The notes: a model not told the origin generated them from the letters alone. A DNA stretch of 35,274 bases from CAG-791 sp964386925 (GCA_964386925.1 CAYLUU010000011.1:1-35274), one strand, 5' to 3'; numbered from the stretch's first letter, positions 1 through 7,433 are shown. Numbers and translations are program-made.

Positions 1-210
1 GAAAAGCTTCATCCCAACTGGAAGCTGCCGGATGATCTCGAGGATGAGCCGGTAAATTATGAACTGGTGGATATCGAAGAATTCTCTGACGAAGATATCC
101 TGACGATGCTGCTGCGAGAGGATCATTTCTGCAACGGATCATTTGCAGAGAGGCTTCGTGACGGCGATGTCCAGCCGCTGCTGGAGCGGATGCTAGAGGT
201 GGCGGAGTAG
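1..210 (+). CDS. 3' end of an unidentified protein gene (partial)
   Basis: The window opens inside a reading frame that runs 69 codons to a TAG at 208-210. The visible C-terminus is acidic (LPDDLEDEPVNYELVDIEEF) and ends with a pattern HFCNGSFAERLRDGD followed by LLERML. That ending recalls the last helix of DUF6508-type proteins, which often read RFCDG...ERL, but this is from memory and only the tail is present, so no function is assigned. The stop codon lies 10 bases from the stop of the convergent ADP-ribosylglycohydrolase gene, leaving no room for a separate terminator. The frame is open at the left edge and codon use matches the neighbours. Confidence 0.6.
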   Translation, partial: EKLHPNWKLPDDLEDEPVNYELVDIEEFSDEDILTMLLREDHFCNGSFAERLRDGDVQPLLERMLEVAE

Positions 211-220
211 CCGCCGTGTT

Positions 221-1225
221 TCATTCGCCTAGCTCCGCCATTTTCTCACATAGATCCTTGATGTAGATCTTCCGTGCCAGTTTCTGTCTCCACCTTTCGG
301 GGATGGCGGCATAACCGTAATAAAGTCCGCATAACCCGCCGCTAATTGCCGCAATGGTGTCTGTATCATCCCCAAGGTTGACACATCGCAGCATCGCCTC
401 CTCATAGGACTGCGTTGTGATTGCGCACCAAAGAGACGCTTCCAGAGAATCCACCACATAACCGGAGCTGCGGATATCCTCCCTTGGAATCTGCTGCAAT
501 GCAGTCAGATTGCAGCACCTCTTGTAGAATGGCAGGTCATGCTGATATTCTGGCTGTTGTTCATAATAGGCCATTGCTGCATCCATTCCCTTTTGCAGGA
601 TCTGCAGAAAGGACGATTGCCCAGACACCGTGTCTGCCGGTTCCGTCTCCAGCAATGCCTTCACCAGGTAATAATAGATTCCGCATGCCAGCTTTGACCT
701 AGGATGTGCATGAGTCAATGCAGAAACCTGCTCCACCAGCCGGACGGCCGAATCGGCTTGAACCCCAGCCCCCAGAAGGTACAGACAGGTCGGCAGAATA
801 CGCATTAAGGAGCCGTTGCCGTTGTTGTTTGCCTCCGCACCGCCGCAGTCCGCAGGGTCAAAGCCATTGTTCAGGAAGCACAGAATTGCGTCCATGGTCC
901 CGCGGCCAATGTCATAGGATTTGCCAAAGGGCGTGTACTCGCCCTGCAGCAGCCACTTGGCATAACAGTGCATGACAGCCTTCAGGTCCAGCTTCCCGTA
1001 CTGCAGAATGCTGTCCATCGTCGCCAATGCCAGACTCGTGTCATCCGTCCAGCTGCCCGCCGGCATGTCAAAGGTTCCATGTCCGATCATATCGGTTACT
1101 GGATTCTCGCCGATTTCCTCCCTCGTATGGAACTGTACGGGGCATCCCAGTGCATCCCCCACTGCCAGTCCGAAAATACCGCTGAGCCACACATCCTCCG
1201 GATCCCGTCCATTTGAATAAATCAT
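221..1225 (-). CDS. ADP-ribosylglycohydrolase (DraG/ARH family)
   Basis: A 334-residue cytoplasmic protein of the ADP-ribosyl-glycohydrolase fold, which removes ADP-ribose from proteins or small molecules using a two-metal (usually Mg) centre. The family motifs are all visible: GLAVGDALGCP near residue 20, the metal ligands WTDDTS (residues 59-64), NNNGNGSLMRILP in the middle, THAHPRS, and the C-terminal GDDTDT at 285-290. Length is normal for the family. The start at 1225 is chosen because AAAGGGGG lies just upstream; the frame is open further, to 1291, but without a ribosome site. The substrate cannot be told from sequence, and no ADP-ribosyltransferase gene is next to it. A decayed second copy of its 3' end lies at 2373-2444. 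Confidence 0.9.
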   Translation of the reverse strand: MIYSNGRDPEDVWLSGIFGLAVGDALGCPVQFHTREEIGENPVTDMIGHGTFDMPAGSWTDDTSLALATMDSILQYGKLDLKAVMHCYAKWLLQGEYTPFGKSYDIGRGTMDAILCFLNNGFDPADCGGAEANNNGNGSLMRILPTCLYLLGAGVQADSAVRLVEQVSALTHAHPRSKLACGIYYYLVKALLETEPADTVSGQSSFLQILQKGMDAAMAYYEQQPEYQHDLPFYKRCCNLTALQQIPREDIRSSGYVVDSLEASLWCAITTQSYEEAMLRCVNLGDDTDTIAAISGGLCGLYYGYAAIPERWRQKLARKIYIKDLCEKMAELGE

Positions 1226-1298
1226 ACTGCCCCCTTTCTGCCTTTGCATACACAGTATACCATCTGTGATTTGCTGGTGCCGGCCTTCCAAAACTGCA

Positions 1299-1338
1299 GA
1301 ATGCCGAGACGACTCTGTCGGCTCGGCATTCTCTTTTT
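1299..1338. terminator. Strong hairpin between lipoprotein and ADP-ribosylglycohydrolase genes
   Basis: A perfect 10-bp stem, GAATGCCGAG (1299-1308) with CTCGGCATTC (1322-1331), encloses a 13-base loop. On the + strand it is followed by TCTTTTTT. On the minus strand, the direction of both flanking genes, it is followed only by a TTTT after five bases. It probably ends the lipoprotein transcript, although the better U-tract points the other way. Confidence 0.7.
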
Positions 1339-1376
1339 TGCGTTTGTTTCCGGTTTTCCGGGATGACTACGTCAAC

Positions 1377-2327
1377 TTACTTTTCGAATCCTTCGATAAC
1401 CTTATCGTTTGGCAAAAGGTCCCAGGTGCTGTCTGTAATTTTGACGGATAGACTGTTGTCACTGTCTCTGTAAATCATGCCGCCCATTGTTCCGCCGCTG
1501 GGATCTGTTACTTCAAAATACATTTTGTGATCCTGGAAGGTTCCGGTTCCATCCATGTCACACAGCCTGAAAATGGAGATATTCACCGCAAACGTGCCGT
1601 CATCATTTTCTGAAATCGTCACACTGCTGCTGTCATAGCTCTTTACATGTTCTCCCAGGAAGTAGTTATCCAGCTCCTCTCTGCGGTCTCCCTCCGGATC
1701 ATCGGTGGCATCGCCCTGCAGAGGCTGATACAGGTCCTCTGCATAGACCTGAATGTCCATACCGTCAAGATCTGTACCGGAGGCTGAGAGTGAATAGGTC
1801 ACACCGGCGACGGCGTCGTACCAGTTAACGAGATGTACCATCTCGGCGTCTTCTTCCTCTGATGCGGCATAGCCGTAATATTTCGCTGTCAGGCCCGAAA
1901 CGGTTCCATCCAATTCAGAACCCCACTCGTAAAAAAGACCGGAAATATCCGTCAGTTCGTCTGCCATCTGCATTCTGTAATTCCACTGCGCGTTGTCCAG
2001 CACATAGCTCATCTGAGCCAGCCCGTCCTCGCTCATGTAGGAATAAGCAACCTCAGAAGCGCCTTCCGGCGGCGTCATTACAAAGCCGGTTGCCTCTGCA
2101 ATGCCTTCTTCATCGGACTCTGTCCAGGGATTCGCGATCTGTGTCGTTTCTGCCTCTGTATCGGTGCTTGCGGTCTCAGCCGTCTCTGCGGAGGATACAG
2201 CTTCCGCATCCTTTGCCTGATTTGTCTGCGCATTGTTCGCAGTCCCATCTGGCGATGTACTGCAGCCTGTTACCACTGCGGCTCCGATTGCTGCAGCGAT
2301 CATAATGGAAACCATTTTCTTATCCAT
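1377..2327 (-). CDS. Secreted lipoprotein of unknown function
   Basis: A 316-residue predicted lipoprotein. It starts MDKKMVSIMIAAA, has a short hydrophobic segment and a lipobox VVTGC, so the cysteine near residue 22 should be lipidated and the rest anchored outside the membrane. After it comes a low-complexity linker rich in Thr, Ala, Glu and Ser (about residues 25-65), typical of Firmicute surface lipoproteins. The mature part is acidic and probably beta-rich, with no enzyme motif that I recognise. ATG at 2327 is preferred over the ATG at 2360 because an AAAGGA ribosome site precedes it at about ten bases. It is a single gene, flanked downstream by the hairpin at 1299-1338 and upstream by a glycohydrolase remnant. 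Confidence 0.75.
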   Translation of the reverse strand: MDKKMVSIMIAAAIGAAVVTGCSTSPDGTANNAQTNQAKDAEAVSSAETAETASTDTEAETTQIANPWTESDEEGIAEATGFVMTPPEGASEVAYSYMSEDGLAQMSYVLDNAQWNYRMQMADELTDISGLFYEWGSELDGTVSGLTAKYYGYAASEEEDAEMVHLVNWYDAVAGVTYSLSASGTDLDGMDIQVYAEDLYQPLQGDATDDPEGDRREELDNYFLGEHVKSYDSSSVTISENDDGTFAVNISIFRLCDMDGTGTFQDHKMYFEVTDPSGGTMGGMIYRDSDNSLSVKITDSTWDLLPNDKVIEGFEK

Positions 2328-2372
2328 GATTCTCTGTTCCTTTCTCATTCTTGAATACAATCGGCGCTCACT

Positions 2373-2444
2373 TCACGCGCCTGGCTCAGACATTTTCTTG
2401 CATAGATCTTTGAGGGGGATTTTTCGTGCAAGCTTCTGTCTGTG
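2373..2444 (-). pseudogene. Remnant of a second ADP-ribosylglycohydrolase 3' end
   Basis: The last codons of an otherwise meaningless minus-strand frame read RQKLARKIPLKDLCKKMSE, ending in a stop at 2373-2375. The intact glycohydrolase at 221-1225 ends RQKLARKIYIKDLCEKMAE. The similarity is also clear in the DNA (for example AAAGATCTATG against AAGGATCTATG) and stops just upstream of the arginine. No family motif such as GDDTDT remains, so this is a truncated, decayed copy that cannot code for an active enzyme. It lies directly upstream of the lipoprotein gene. Confidence 0.8.
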
Positions 2445-2561
2445 CGTTTCCAGTATAACATCTGCAATTATCATAATGCGACTCATGTAACCGAACTGTA
2501 ACCGAGGATTTGAAAGGCTGAGGAAAGAGAGATGCCAGAAGAACCGAACGTCTGTATAATG

Positions 2562-2604
2562 GTAGCAGTTGATTTTTATTTGTAGTGCTGCCTGCGAAAG
2601 CAGG
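2562..2604 (+). repeat. Intergenic repeat, family B, copy 1
   Basis: It begins GTAGCAGTTGATTTTTATTT and ends in a small hairpin CCTGCGAAAGCAGG. The same unit, with only a few changes, occurs in reverse complement at 5471-5513. In both places it is followed, in the same relative order, by a family A repeat, so the two form one composite element here upstream of the histidine kinase gene. Confidence 0.75.
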
Positions 2605-2612
2605 AGTGGTGG

Positions 2613-2650
2613 TTTTAGCACCTGCCAATTTCTAACGCGAATTCGTCAGC
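2613..2650 (-). repeat. Degenerate half copy of palindromic repeat family A
   Basis: TTTAGCACCTG followed by CAATTTC and a GAATTCGTC-like tail matches one end of the family A element, in the orientation of the copy at 16675-16748. The other half is missing. It lies immediately upstream of the kinase ribosome site. Confidence 0.5.
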
Positions 2651-2663
2651 AAGGAGTGTCACT

Positions 2664-4736
2664 ATGACAGATACCAGATTACTGGACGAGATATTGAATC
2701 ATTCTGATAGCTTTCATCAGATTTATGACGAGAACCCGATCGGCATTGCCGTATGTGACCGGGAGGGAAAAGTTGCGGACTGCAATCCGGCGTATCTGGC
2801 GACGCTCGGTGTGCGTAGGGAAGCCATCATCGGCTACAACATATTCGATTCCTATAACTTCACGGATGAGGTGATGGAGAAAATCCGGACCTCGGATGCA
2901 TACGAATATGAGGTGCTGTATACGATGCCGAAGGATATCTTTAAGGACTCTTCGGTGTCTACCATCTCTATTGAAGTGAAAATCGTGCGCCGCCAGCAGG
3001 ACGGGCATACAGTGGGATATACCATTTACATCACAAACCATACTCGCAAGTGGATGGAATACGAGGAGCAGCTGGTCGCGCAGGAGAGAAGGTACCGGAA
3101 CCTCATCGACAACCTTCCGATGGATTATACGCATTCCAAGCTGATCTTCGATGAGAACGGACAGATTGTGGACTACCTCAACATGTCCGGGAACAAGCAT
3201 TGCAACGAATTCTATATCCGGCACAATATGACCTGGGGAGAAACCCTGGCGAGCAAATTCCTGCACACTTCGGGACATCACATTCTCGGCAAGCTGAATG
3301 AGCTCTGGCAGAGCGGCGCCACGGGAGGACATTTCACCTATGACGCCGTGGAGGTTGGTGAAATCTATGAAATGGTGGCAGTGTTCGAGGAAGGCAAGTG
3401 GGTTAACTTGATCAGCATCCCGATCACCAATCTGGAGAAGGCCAGAAGAGAGGCCGAAGAGAATCTCATCCGCAATCTTGAACGAGAGCAGGAACAGAAA
3501 CGCATTGCGGAGCAAAAGCGCAGAGAAAAGGAGGCCGCTTACCAGGAACAGCTGATCGAAGCCAAAAACGAGGCCGACCGCGCCAACGCTGCCAAAACCG
3601 ATTTCCTGCTCCGAATGTCACATGATATCCGGACGCCGCTGAACGGCATCATAGGCATGCTGAACATTGCAGAACACTTCCCGGAGGATATGGAGAAGCA
3701 GAGTGAATGCAGGAAAAAGGTAAAGAGCTCCTCGAAAATCCTGTTGGAGCTCATCAACGAAGTGCTGGATATGAGCAAGCTGGAATCCGGAGAGATTGTA
3801 CTGGAGCATGTGCCGTTCCGTTTGTCTGAAATTGTGCGGGATGTATTCAATGTAATTCAGAAGCAGGCAGAAGAGCGCGGCATTGTGATCGTGGAGGAGG
3901 GCTGCAACGCGTCTGTGGATCGCCTGATCGGAAGCCCGGTGCATTTCAAACGTCTGCTGATGAACATCATGAGCAATGCAGTGAAATATAACCGGGACGG
4001 CGGGAAAATTTACATTGGCTGTCGGGAAGCTGGTCGGCAGGAAGATAAGATTTGGCTGGAGTTCCAATGCCGGGATACCGGAATCGGTATGAGTCCGGAG
4101 TTCGTAAAGCGGGTATTCGAGCCGTTTTCCCAGGAGAATGAGGAGGCACGTTCCAGGTACGGCGGAACGGGACTCGGGATGTCGATTGCAAGAAACCTTG
4201 CAGAGAAAATGGGCGGGAGCATCAAGGCGGAGAGTGTGCAGGGAGAAGGATCTACCTTTACCGTCAGAATTCCGTTTGAACTGGATTGCTCTGAGCCAAA
4301 AGAAATCGTGCAGACGAGCACCGAAGAAGAGCTGTCGATCAAAGGCCTGCATATTATCCTGGCAGAGGACAATGCGCTGAACATGGAGATTGCCCATTTC
4401 CTTCTGGAGGAGGAAGGGGCTGTGATTGTCGAGGCATGGAACGGACAGGAGGCGTTGGATGCCTTTCTGCGGTCTGAGCCGGGATCGGTCGATGCCATCC
4501 TGATGGATGTGATGATGCCGGTCATGGACGGCTATGAGGCAACCCGCAGGATCCGGGCGCTGGACAGACCGGATGCAGCACGGATTCCGATCATTGCCAT
4601 GACGGCCAATGCCTTCACAGAGGATAAGGTGGCAGCGAAAAAGGCAGGCATGAGCGAGCATCTGGCAAAGCCTCTGGATACCGGGCTTCTGGTCAGGACG
4701 GTGGCAGAACTCGTGAAGGTATATAGAGGAAACTGA
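2664..4736 (+). CDS. Soluble hybrid sensor histidine kinase with receiver domain
   Basis: A 690-residue two-component hybrid kinase with no signal peptide or membrane segment, so it should sense something in the cytoplasm. Domains in order: PAS (about 15-130); a second, diverged PAS-like region (about 140-255); a charged coiled coil (about 256-312); HisKA with the phospho-histidine in MSHDIRTPLN (H320); HATPase with N-box asparagine N438 and glycine boxes DTGIGM and GGTGLGM; and a C-terminal receiver with EDN, phospho-acceptor D615 in LMDVMMP and lysine in LAKPLD. No Hpt or DNA-binding domain is fused and none is encoded nearby, so its output partner is elsewhere. The start follows AAGGAG by seven bases. 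A TATAAT at 2555-2560 is a possible -10 box, with no good -35. Confidence 0.93.
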   Translation: MTDTRLLDEILNHSDSFHQIYDENPIGIAVCDREGKVADCNPAYLATLGVRREAIIGYNIFDSYNFTDEVMEKIRTSDAYEYEVLYTMPKDIFKDSSVSTISIEVKIVRRQQDGHTVGYTIYITNHTRKWMEYEEQLVAQERRYRNLIDNLPMDYTHSKLIFDENGQIVDYLNMSGNKHCNEFYIRHNMTWGETLASKFLHTSGHHILGKLNELWQSGATGGHFTYDAVEVGEIYEMVAVFEEGKWVNLISIPITNLEKARREAEENLIRNLEREQEQKRIAEQKRREKEAAYQEQLIEAKNEADRANAAKTDFLLRMSHDIRTPLNGIIGMLNIAEHFPEDMEKQSECRKKVKSSSKILLELINEVLDMSKLESGEIVLEHVPFRLSEIVRDVFNVIQKQAEERGIVIVEEGCNASVDRLIGSPVHFKRLLMNIMSNAVKYNRDGGKIYIGCREAGRQEDKIWLEFQCRDTGIGMSPEFVKRVFEPFSQENEEARSRYGGTGLGMSIARNLAEKMGGSIKAESVQGEGSTFTVRIPFELDCSEPKEIVQTSTEEELSIKGLHIILAEDNALNMEIAHFLLEEEGAVIVEAWNGQEALDAFLRSEPGSVDAILMDVMMPVMDGYEATRRIRALDRPDAARIPIIAMTANAFTEDKVAAKKAGMSEHLAKPLDTGLLVRTVAELVKVYRGN

Positions 4737-4744
4737 GGGACTTA

Positions 4745-4802
4745 GGGAAACGCTGATTAAAGCGTTTCCCTCGCCGGATTTGCGCTGCGAAGCAGCATTT
4801 TT
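4745..4802 (+). terminator. Tandem hairpins after the kinase gene
   Basis: A perfect 10-bp stem, GGGAAACGCT (4745-4754) with AGCGTTTCCC (4761-4770), is followed by a second hairpin, GCTGC-GAA-GCAGC (4784-4796), running into ATTTTT. The second has terminator form. The outer words GGATTTGC (4776-4783) and GCAAATCC (4807-4814) are also complementary, so a larger cruciform is possible. The first hairpin resembles the one at 23978-24005. Confidence 0.6.
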
Positions 4803-4843
4803 CCTTGCAAATCCGTGCGATCCGCAAGAGTGTAGCAGTAAAG

Positions 4844-5368
4844 ATGAGAAAGATAACGGATAATTTAAATCATGACCCGCAGCTGGTTCGCCTGCGGAAG
4901 GCGGAGAGTGTGCTGGAAATCTGCGGGATGGGAGTTGTTCTGTTCGGCATATGGAATGTTCTGCAGACTTGCATCACGCTGATCGTGAACCGCGAGATGA
5001 TCTATGAAACCATAGCAGAGACGGGGGGAACGAACAGCAGGGGATTTCGGTGGGCCGTCTACATCACAGTTGGTGTCTTGATGGCAATTATAATCTGGAT
5101 TCGCTGCTGGATCGGGATGTCCGCATCAAGAGAGGCAGAAGCCAAGGCGAGGAAAGTGAAATCGACGTATCTGGTGCTGACGGCTTCGCTGGCAATCATT
5201 TCAATTTTCAGTCTTGCAGCCTACGTCTATCAGATTGTGCATGGGATTGAGGTGATGATCTCTCTGGCCGCGATCCTGTTCGAACTGGTTTCGATGCTGA
5301 CATCCATCCATCTCATACTTGCGGCTTTGGCGGTGCGGAGAATTCGGAGAGCCGGAGTCTTTGCATGA
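4844..5368 (+). CDS. Small four-helix membrane protein, unknown function
   Basis: A 174-residue protein starting MRKITDNLNHDPQLVRLRKA. A cytoplasmic-looking charged N-terminus is followed by four hydrophobic segments at about residues 26-50, 73-98, 112-136 and 138-166, with a basic loop (ASREAEAKARKVK) between the second and third. I do not recognise the family. The frame is open back to a TTG at 4805, but that lies within the hairpins after the kinase, so ATG at 4844 is preferred; its ribosome site is poor. It follows the kinase by about 100 bases and might be co-expressed, but nothing in it links it to signalling. Confidence 0.6.
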   Translation: MRKITDNLNHDPQLVRLRKAESVLEICGMGVVLFGIWNVLQTCITLIVNREMIYETIAETGGTNSRGFRWAVYITVGVLMAIIIWIRCWIGMSASREAEAKARKVKSTYLVLTASLAIISIFSLAAYVYQIVHGIEVMISLAAILFELVSMLTSIHLILAALAVRRIRRAGVFA

Positions 5369-5385
5369 GCAAGAAGCGAAGCTCC

Positions 5386-5465
5386 TCTGTCTACCTGTCA
5401 ATTTCAATCATGAATATGTCCGCGGGGCGCCCAATTCATGTTGAAATCGCCAGGTGCTAAACAGA
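5386..5465 (+). repeat. Intergenic palindromic repeat, family A, copy 1
   Basis: The element runs from TCTGT-TACCTGTCAATTTCAA to TTGAAATCGCCAGGTGC-AACAGA and is an imperfect palindrome: ATTTCAATCATGAAT on the left pairs with ATTCATGTTGAAAT on the right. The centre carries GTCCGCGGGGCGCCC. The same pattern recurs at 16675-16748 (reverse), 20382-20460 and 31281-31356. Confidence 0.85.
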
Positions 5466-5470
5466 CCATG

Positions 5471-5513
5471 CCTGCTTGCGCAGGCGCCACCACAAATAAA
5501 AATCAGCTGCTAC
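5471..5513 (-). repeat. Intergenic repeat, family B, copy 2
   Basis: This is the reverse complement of the unit at 2562-2604: it reads CCTGCTTGCGCAGG at one end and AATAAAAATCAGCTGCTAC at the other. Together with the family A copy at 5386-5465 it mirrors the composite A/B element upstream of the kinase gene. Confidence 0.75.
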
Positions 5514-5662
5514 GCGTCTGCGCGAGCAAGCTCGCACATCCACGCAGCCGCTGTCCGGGATTTTTACAGTAACAGATACACATGAAGAAACAAACCATCA
5601 TGCATCTTCGAGCATTCTAAGGTGAATGGACTCTGGACAGCTGACGCTGAATTGTAAAAACC
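5514..5662. other. Gene-free leader with a small hairpin
   Basis: With the two repeats before it, this completes a stretch of about 290 bases without a gene (5369-5662). It holds a perfect GCGAGC-AA-GCTCGC hairpin at 5522-5535 and a TTTTTACAGTAAC word that recalls the end of family C repeats. No convincing promoter or ribosome site for the next gene is seen. Confidence 0.5.
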
Positions 5663-6835
5663 ATGCAGGAAGATTTTCATTATTACGCAACCTATTGTGC
5701 TGCCTATCTGGCGGGCTTTTCTCACGAGGAGAGTCTGGACCTTTGTTACAGTGCGCAGTTCGTGGACTGCTGCTCCGGCTCGCTGCTCGCAGGAGTTCGC
5801 GGCCCGGTATCGGCGGCAACCACGCAGCTGCAGCTGGAGCTGATGGAAGCCGGAACGGATAAGGCGAGCCTTCAGAACATGACCCGCATCTGGGCCTCCT
5901 TCCATTTCCTTCCCTTCGATCTCGATGCAGAGGTCAGGAGAGGAACGAGGAATTACAAGGATAAATACCGCCTTCTCTGTGATATCAACAGTGACCTTCT
6001 GGTACGTACCGTGGAGCTTGCAAAGGGGAGGCCGATCCCGGCAGCAGGTATTGCCATGCACGTACTGGCGGATACGTGGGCGCACCGGTATTTTGCAGGG
6101 ACACCGTCGCTCGTGATCAACAATACGGATTTCAGCTTCCGGGAGCTGATTCCGGAGGGGGATGGTTACCGCGAAGAGCGTGTGAACTGGCGCCATAACG
6201 TGGCAGGACCGGACGACCCGGGAAAGGCCAAATATACCAACACGGTCTTCCAGGGGACGGAATACTCTGTGATGAATCTGGGGCACGGCCGCGCGGGGCA
6301 TTTCCCGGATTACAGCTATGCCAGGTATAAATATCTGCCCGCCTGGGGTCAGTACGCAGAGGTGGTAAAGGACAATCCTGCGGATTACTGGCAGGCCTTC
6401 TGTCAGATGGTGTACGCACTCAGATTCCTGCGGGGAGAGTATGCAGCCTTCGAGAAGGATACCTATGATACCGTGAAGACGGAACCCTTCCGTGAGGAAA
6501 TCCGGCAGATTCTGGAGCGGCGGCAGCGAGTGGCCTGCAGGGAATGGAAGGCCTTCGGGGAACGCCTGTCCGGTCGGGAGATCCCGGATTTTGCCGTGGG
6601 GACGTGGGAAGAGGAATATAAGGCAGCATCATCGGAGGAGAAAAATAACACGCGGCTCGGCCAGTTCATTCAGGCGGCGCTGCGTCAGAAGAGTATGGTG
6701 ACCGGGCAGATTGCCTGCTCCGGTAACCGATTGGCCGGAAAACCCATTGGCTTTGAACGTTCGGGGTTCGCTGACCGAGAGGAGTATATGGAGTACGCGG
6801 AACGTGACCTTATCAGAAGGGAGAAAAGCCTATGA
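5663..6835 (+). CDS. DUF6765-family protein
   Basis: A 390-residue soluble protein. The N-terminus MQEDFHYYATYCAAYLAGF, the segment YSAQFVD and the histidine-rich stretch MHVLADTWAHRYFAG are hallmarks that I associate with the DUF6765 family. The repeated His/Asp pattern suggests a bound metal, loosely like zinc-dependent phospholipase C folds, but this is inference. An in-frame TGA at 5648 excludes an upstream start, and family members begin at this same DFHYY motif, so ATG 5663 is secure even though no good ribosome site is visible. Its stop overlaps the next start by four bases (ATGA), so the two genes are translationally coupled. The activity is unknown. Confidence 0.8.
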   Translation: MQEDFHYYATYCAAYLAGFSHEESLDLCYSAQFVDCCSGSLLAGVRGPVSAATTQLQLELMEAGTDKASLQNMTRIWASFHFLPFDLDAEVRRGTRNYKDKYRLLCDINSDLLVRTVELAKGRPIPAAGIAMHVLADTWAHRYFAGTPSLVINNTDFSFRELIPEGDGYREERVNWRHNVAGPDDPGKAKYTNTVFQGTEYSVMNLGHGRAGHFPDYSYARYKYLPAWGQYAEVVKDNPADYWQAFCQMVYALRFLRGEYAAFEKDTYDTVKTEPFREEIRQILERRQRVACREWKAFGERLSGREIPDFAVGTWEEEYKAASSEEKNNTRLGQFIQAALRQKSMVTGQIACSGNRLAGKPIGFERSGFADREEYMEYAERDLIRREKSL

Positions 6836-7353
6836 CCAGAGGACAGAGGATATGGAGTGTTCTGACCGGGGCTGCTCTTCTGCTCCTGAGTGTTGGCATG
6901 CTGCTCCTGAAGGGAAACGGATATTATCTGGTACTGTCCATCCTGCTCCTGGGCCTTACGGTCAGCGGAATTCGGAAGATTGTGTATTATCTGACGATGG
7001 CACGGCACATGGTGGGCGGATGGCGAATCCTCTTTCAGGGGGTTATCACGCTGAACATGGGCGTTTTCACGTTGTCATTATCCAGCGTATCGGTGCGTTA
7101 TGTCATGCTGTATCTGGTTGGGATTAACCTTTTCAATGGACTGGTGAATGTATTGCGCGGGCTGGAAGCCAGGAGAGCGCAGGCTCCTTCCTGGCCGGTG
7201 AATCTGGCCGCCGGAATTACGATCATCGCGCTGTCCGCGGCGGGACTGTTCTATTCCGGTTCCATGTGGATTGCATCGGCACTCTATTGCCTGACATTGG
7301 CTTATACAGGAGTCTTCCGACTGGCGAAGGGACTTAGGAAGGCGGGGATGTAA
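6832..7353 (+). CDS. DUF308/HdeD-like integral membrane protein
   Basis: A 173-residue protein that is mostly membrane. It has about six hydrophobic segments (near residues 8-27, 32-50, 64-82, 87-107, 122-140 and 145-163), separated by short charged loops such as RGLEARR. Size, helix count and the paired-helix pattern resemble DUF308/HdeD-type membrane proteins, but no diagnostic motif was verified. Its ATG overlaps the stop of the DUF6765 gene (ATGA), so the two probably act together. The gene ends 33 bases before the -35 box of the marR operon. Confidence 0.65.
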   Translation: MTRGQRIWSVLTGAALLLLSVGMLLLKGNGYYLVLSILLLGLTVSGIRKIVYYLTMARHMVGGWRILFQGVITLNMGVFTLSLSSVSVRYVMLYLVGINLFNGLVNVLRGLEARRAQAPSWPVNLAAGITIIALSAAGLFYSGSMWIASALYCLTLAYTGVFRLAKGLRKAGM

Positions 7354-7385
7354 CGTCCTTCATAAAAATTTCACAAAGACCTTCC

Positions 7386-7433
7386 TTGACAATTCGTAGC
7401 ATGCTACAGATAATGTGTAGCGTGCTACGAATT
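7386..7433 (+). promoter_or_regulatory. marR operon promoter with embedded operator
   Basis: TTGACA (7386-7391) and GATAAT (7409-7414) are separated by exactly 17 bases, a near-consensus sigma-A promoter. Two 17-nt arms at 7391-7407 and 7417-7433 are inverted repeats with one mismatch. Each contains a 12-nt palindrome, GTAGCATGCTAC or GTAGCGTGCTAC. One arm fills the spacer and the other lies just after the -10, so a bound regulator would block RNA polymerase. Autorepression by the adjacent MarR protein is inferred. Confidence 0.88.
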
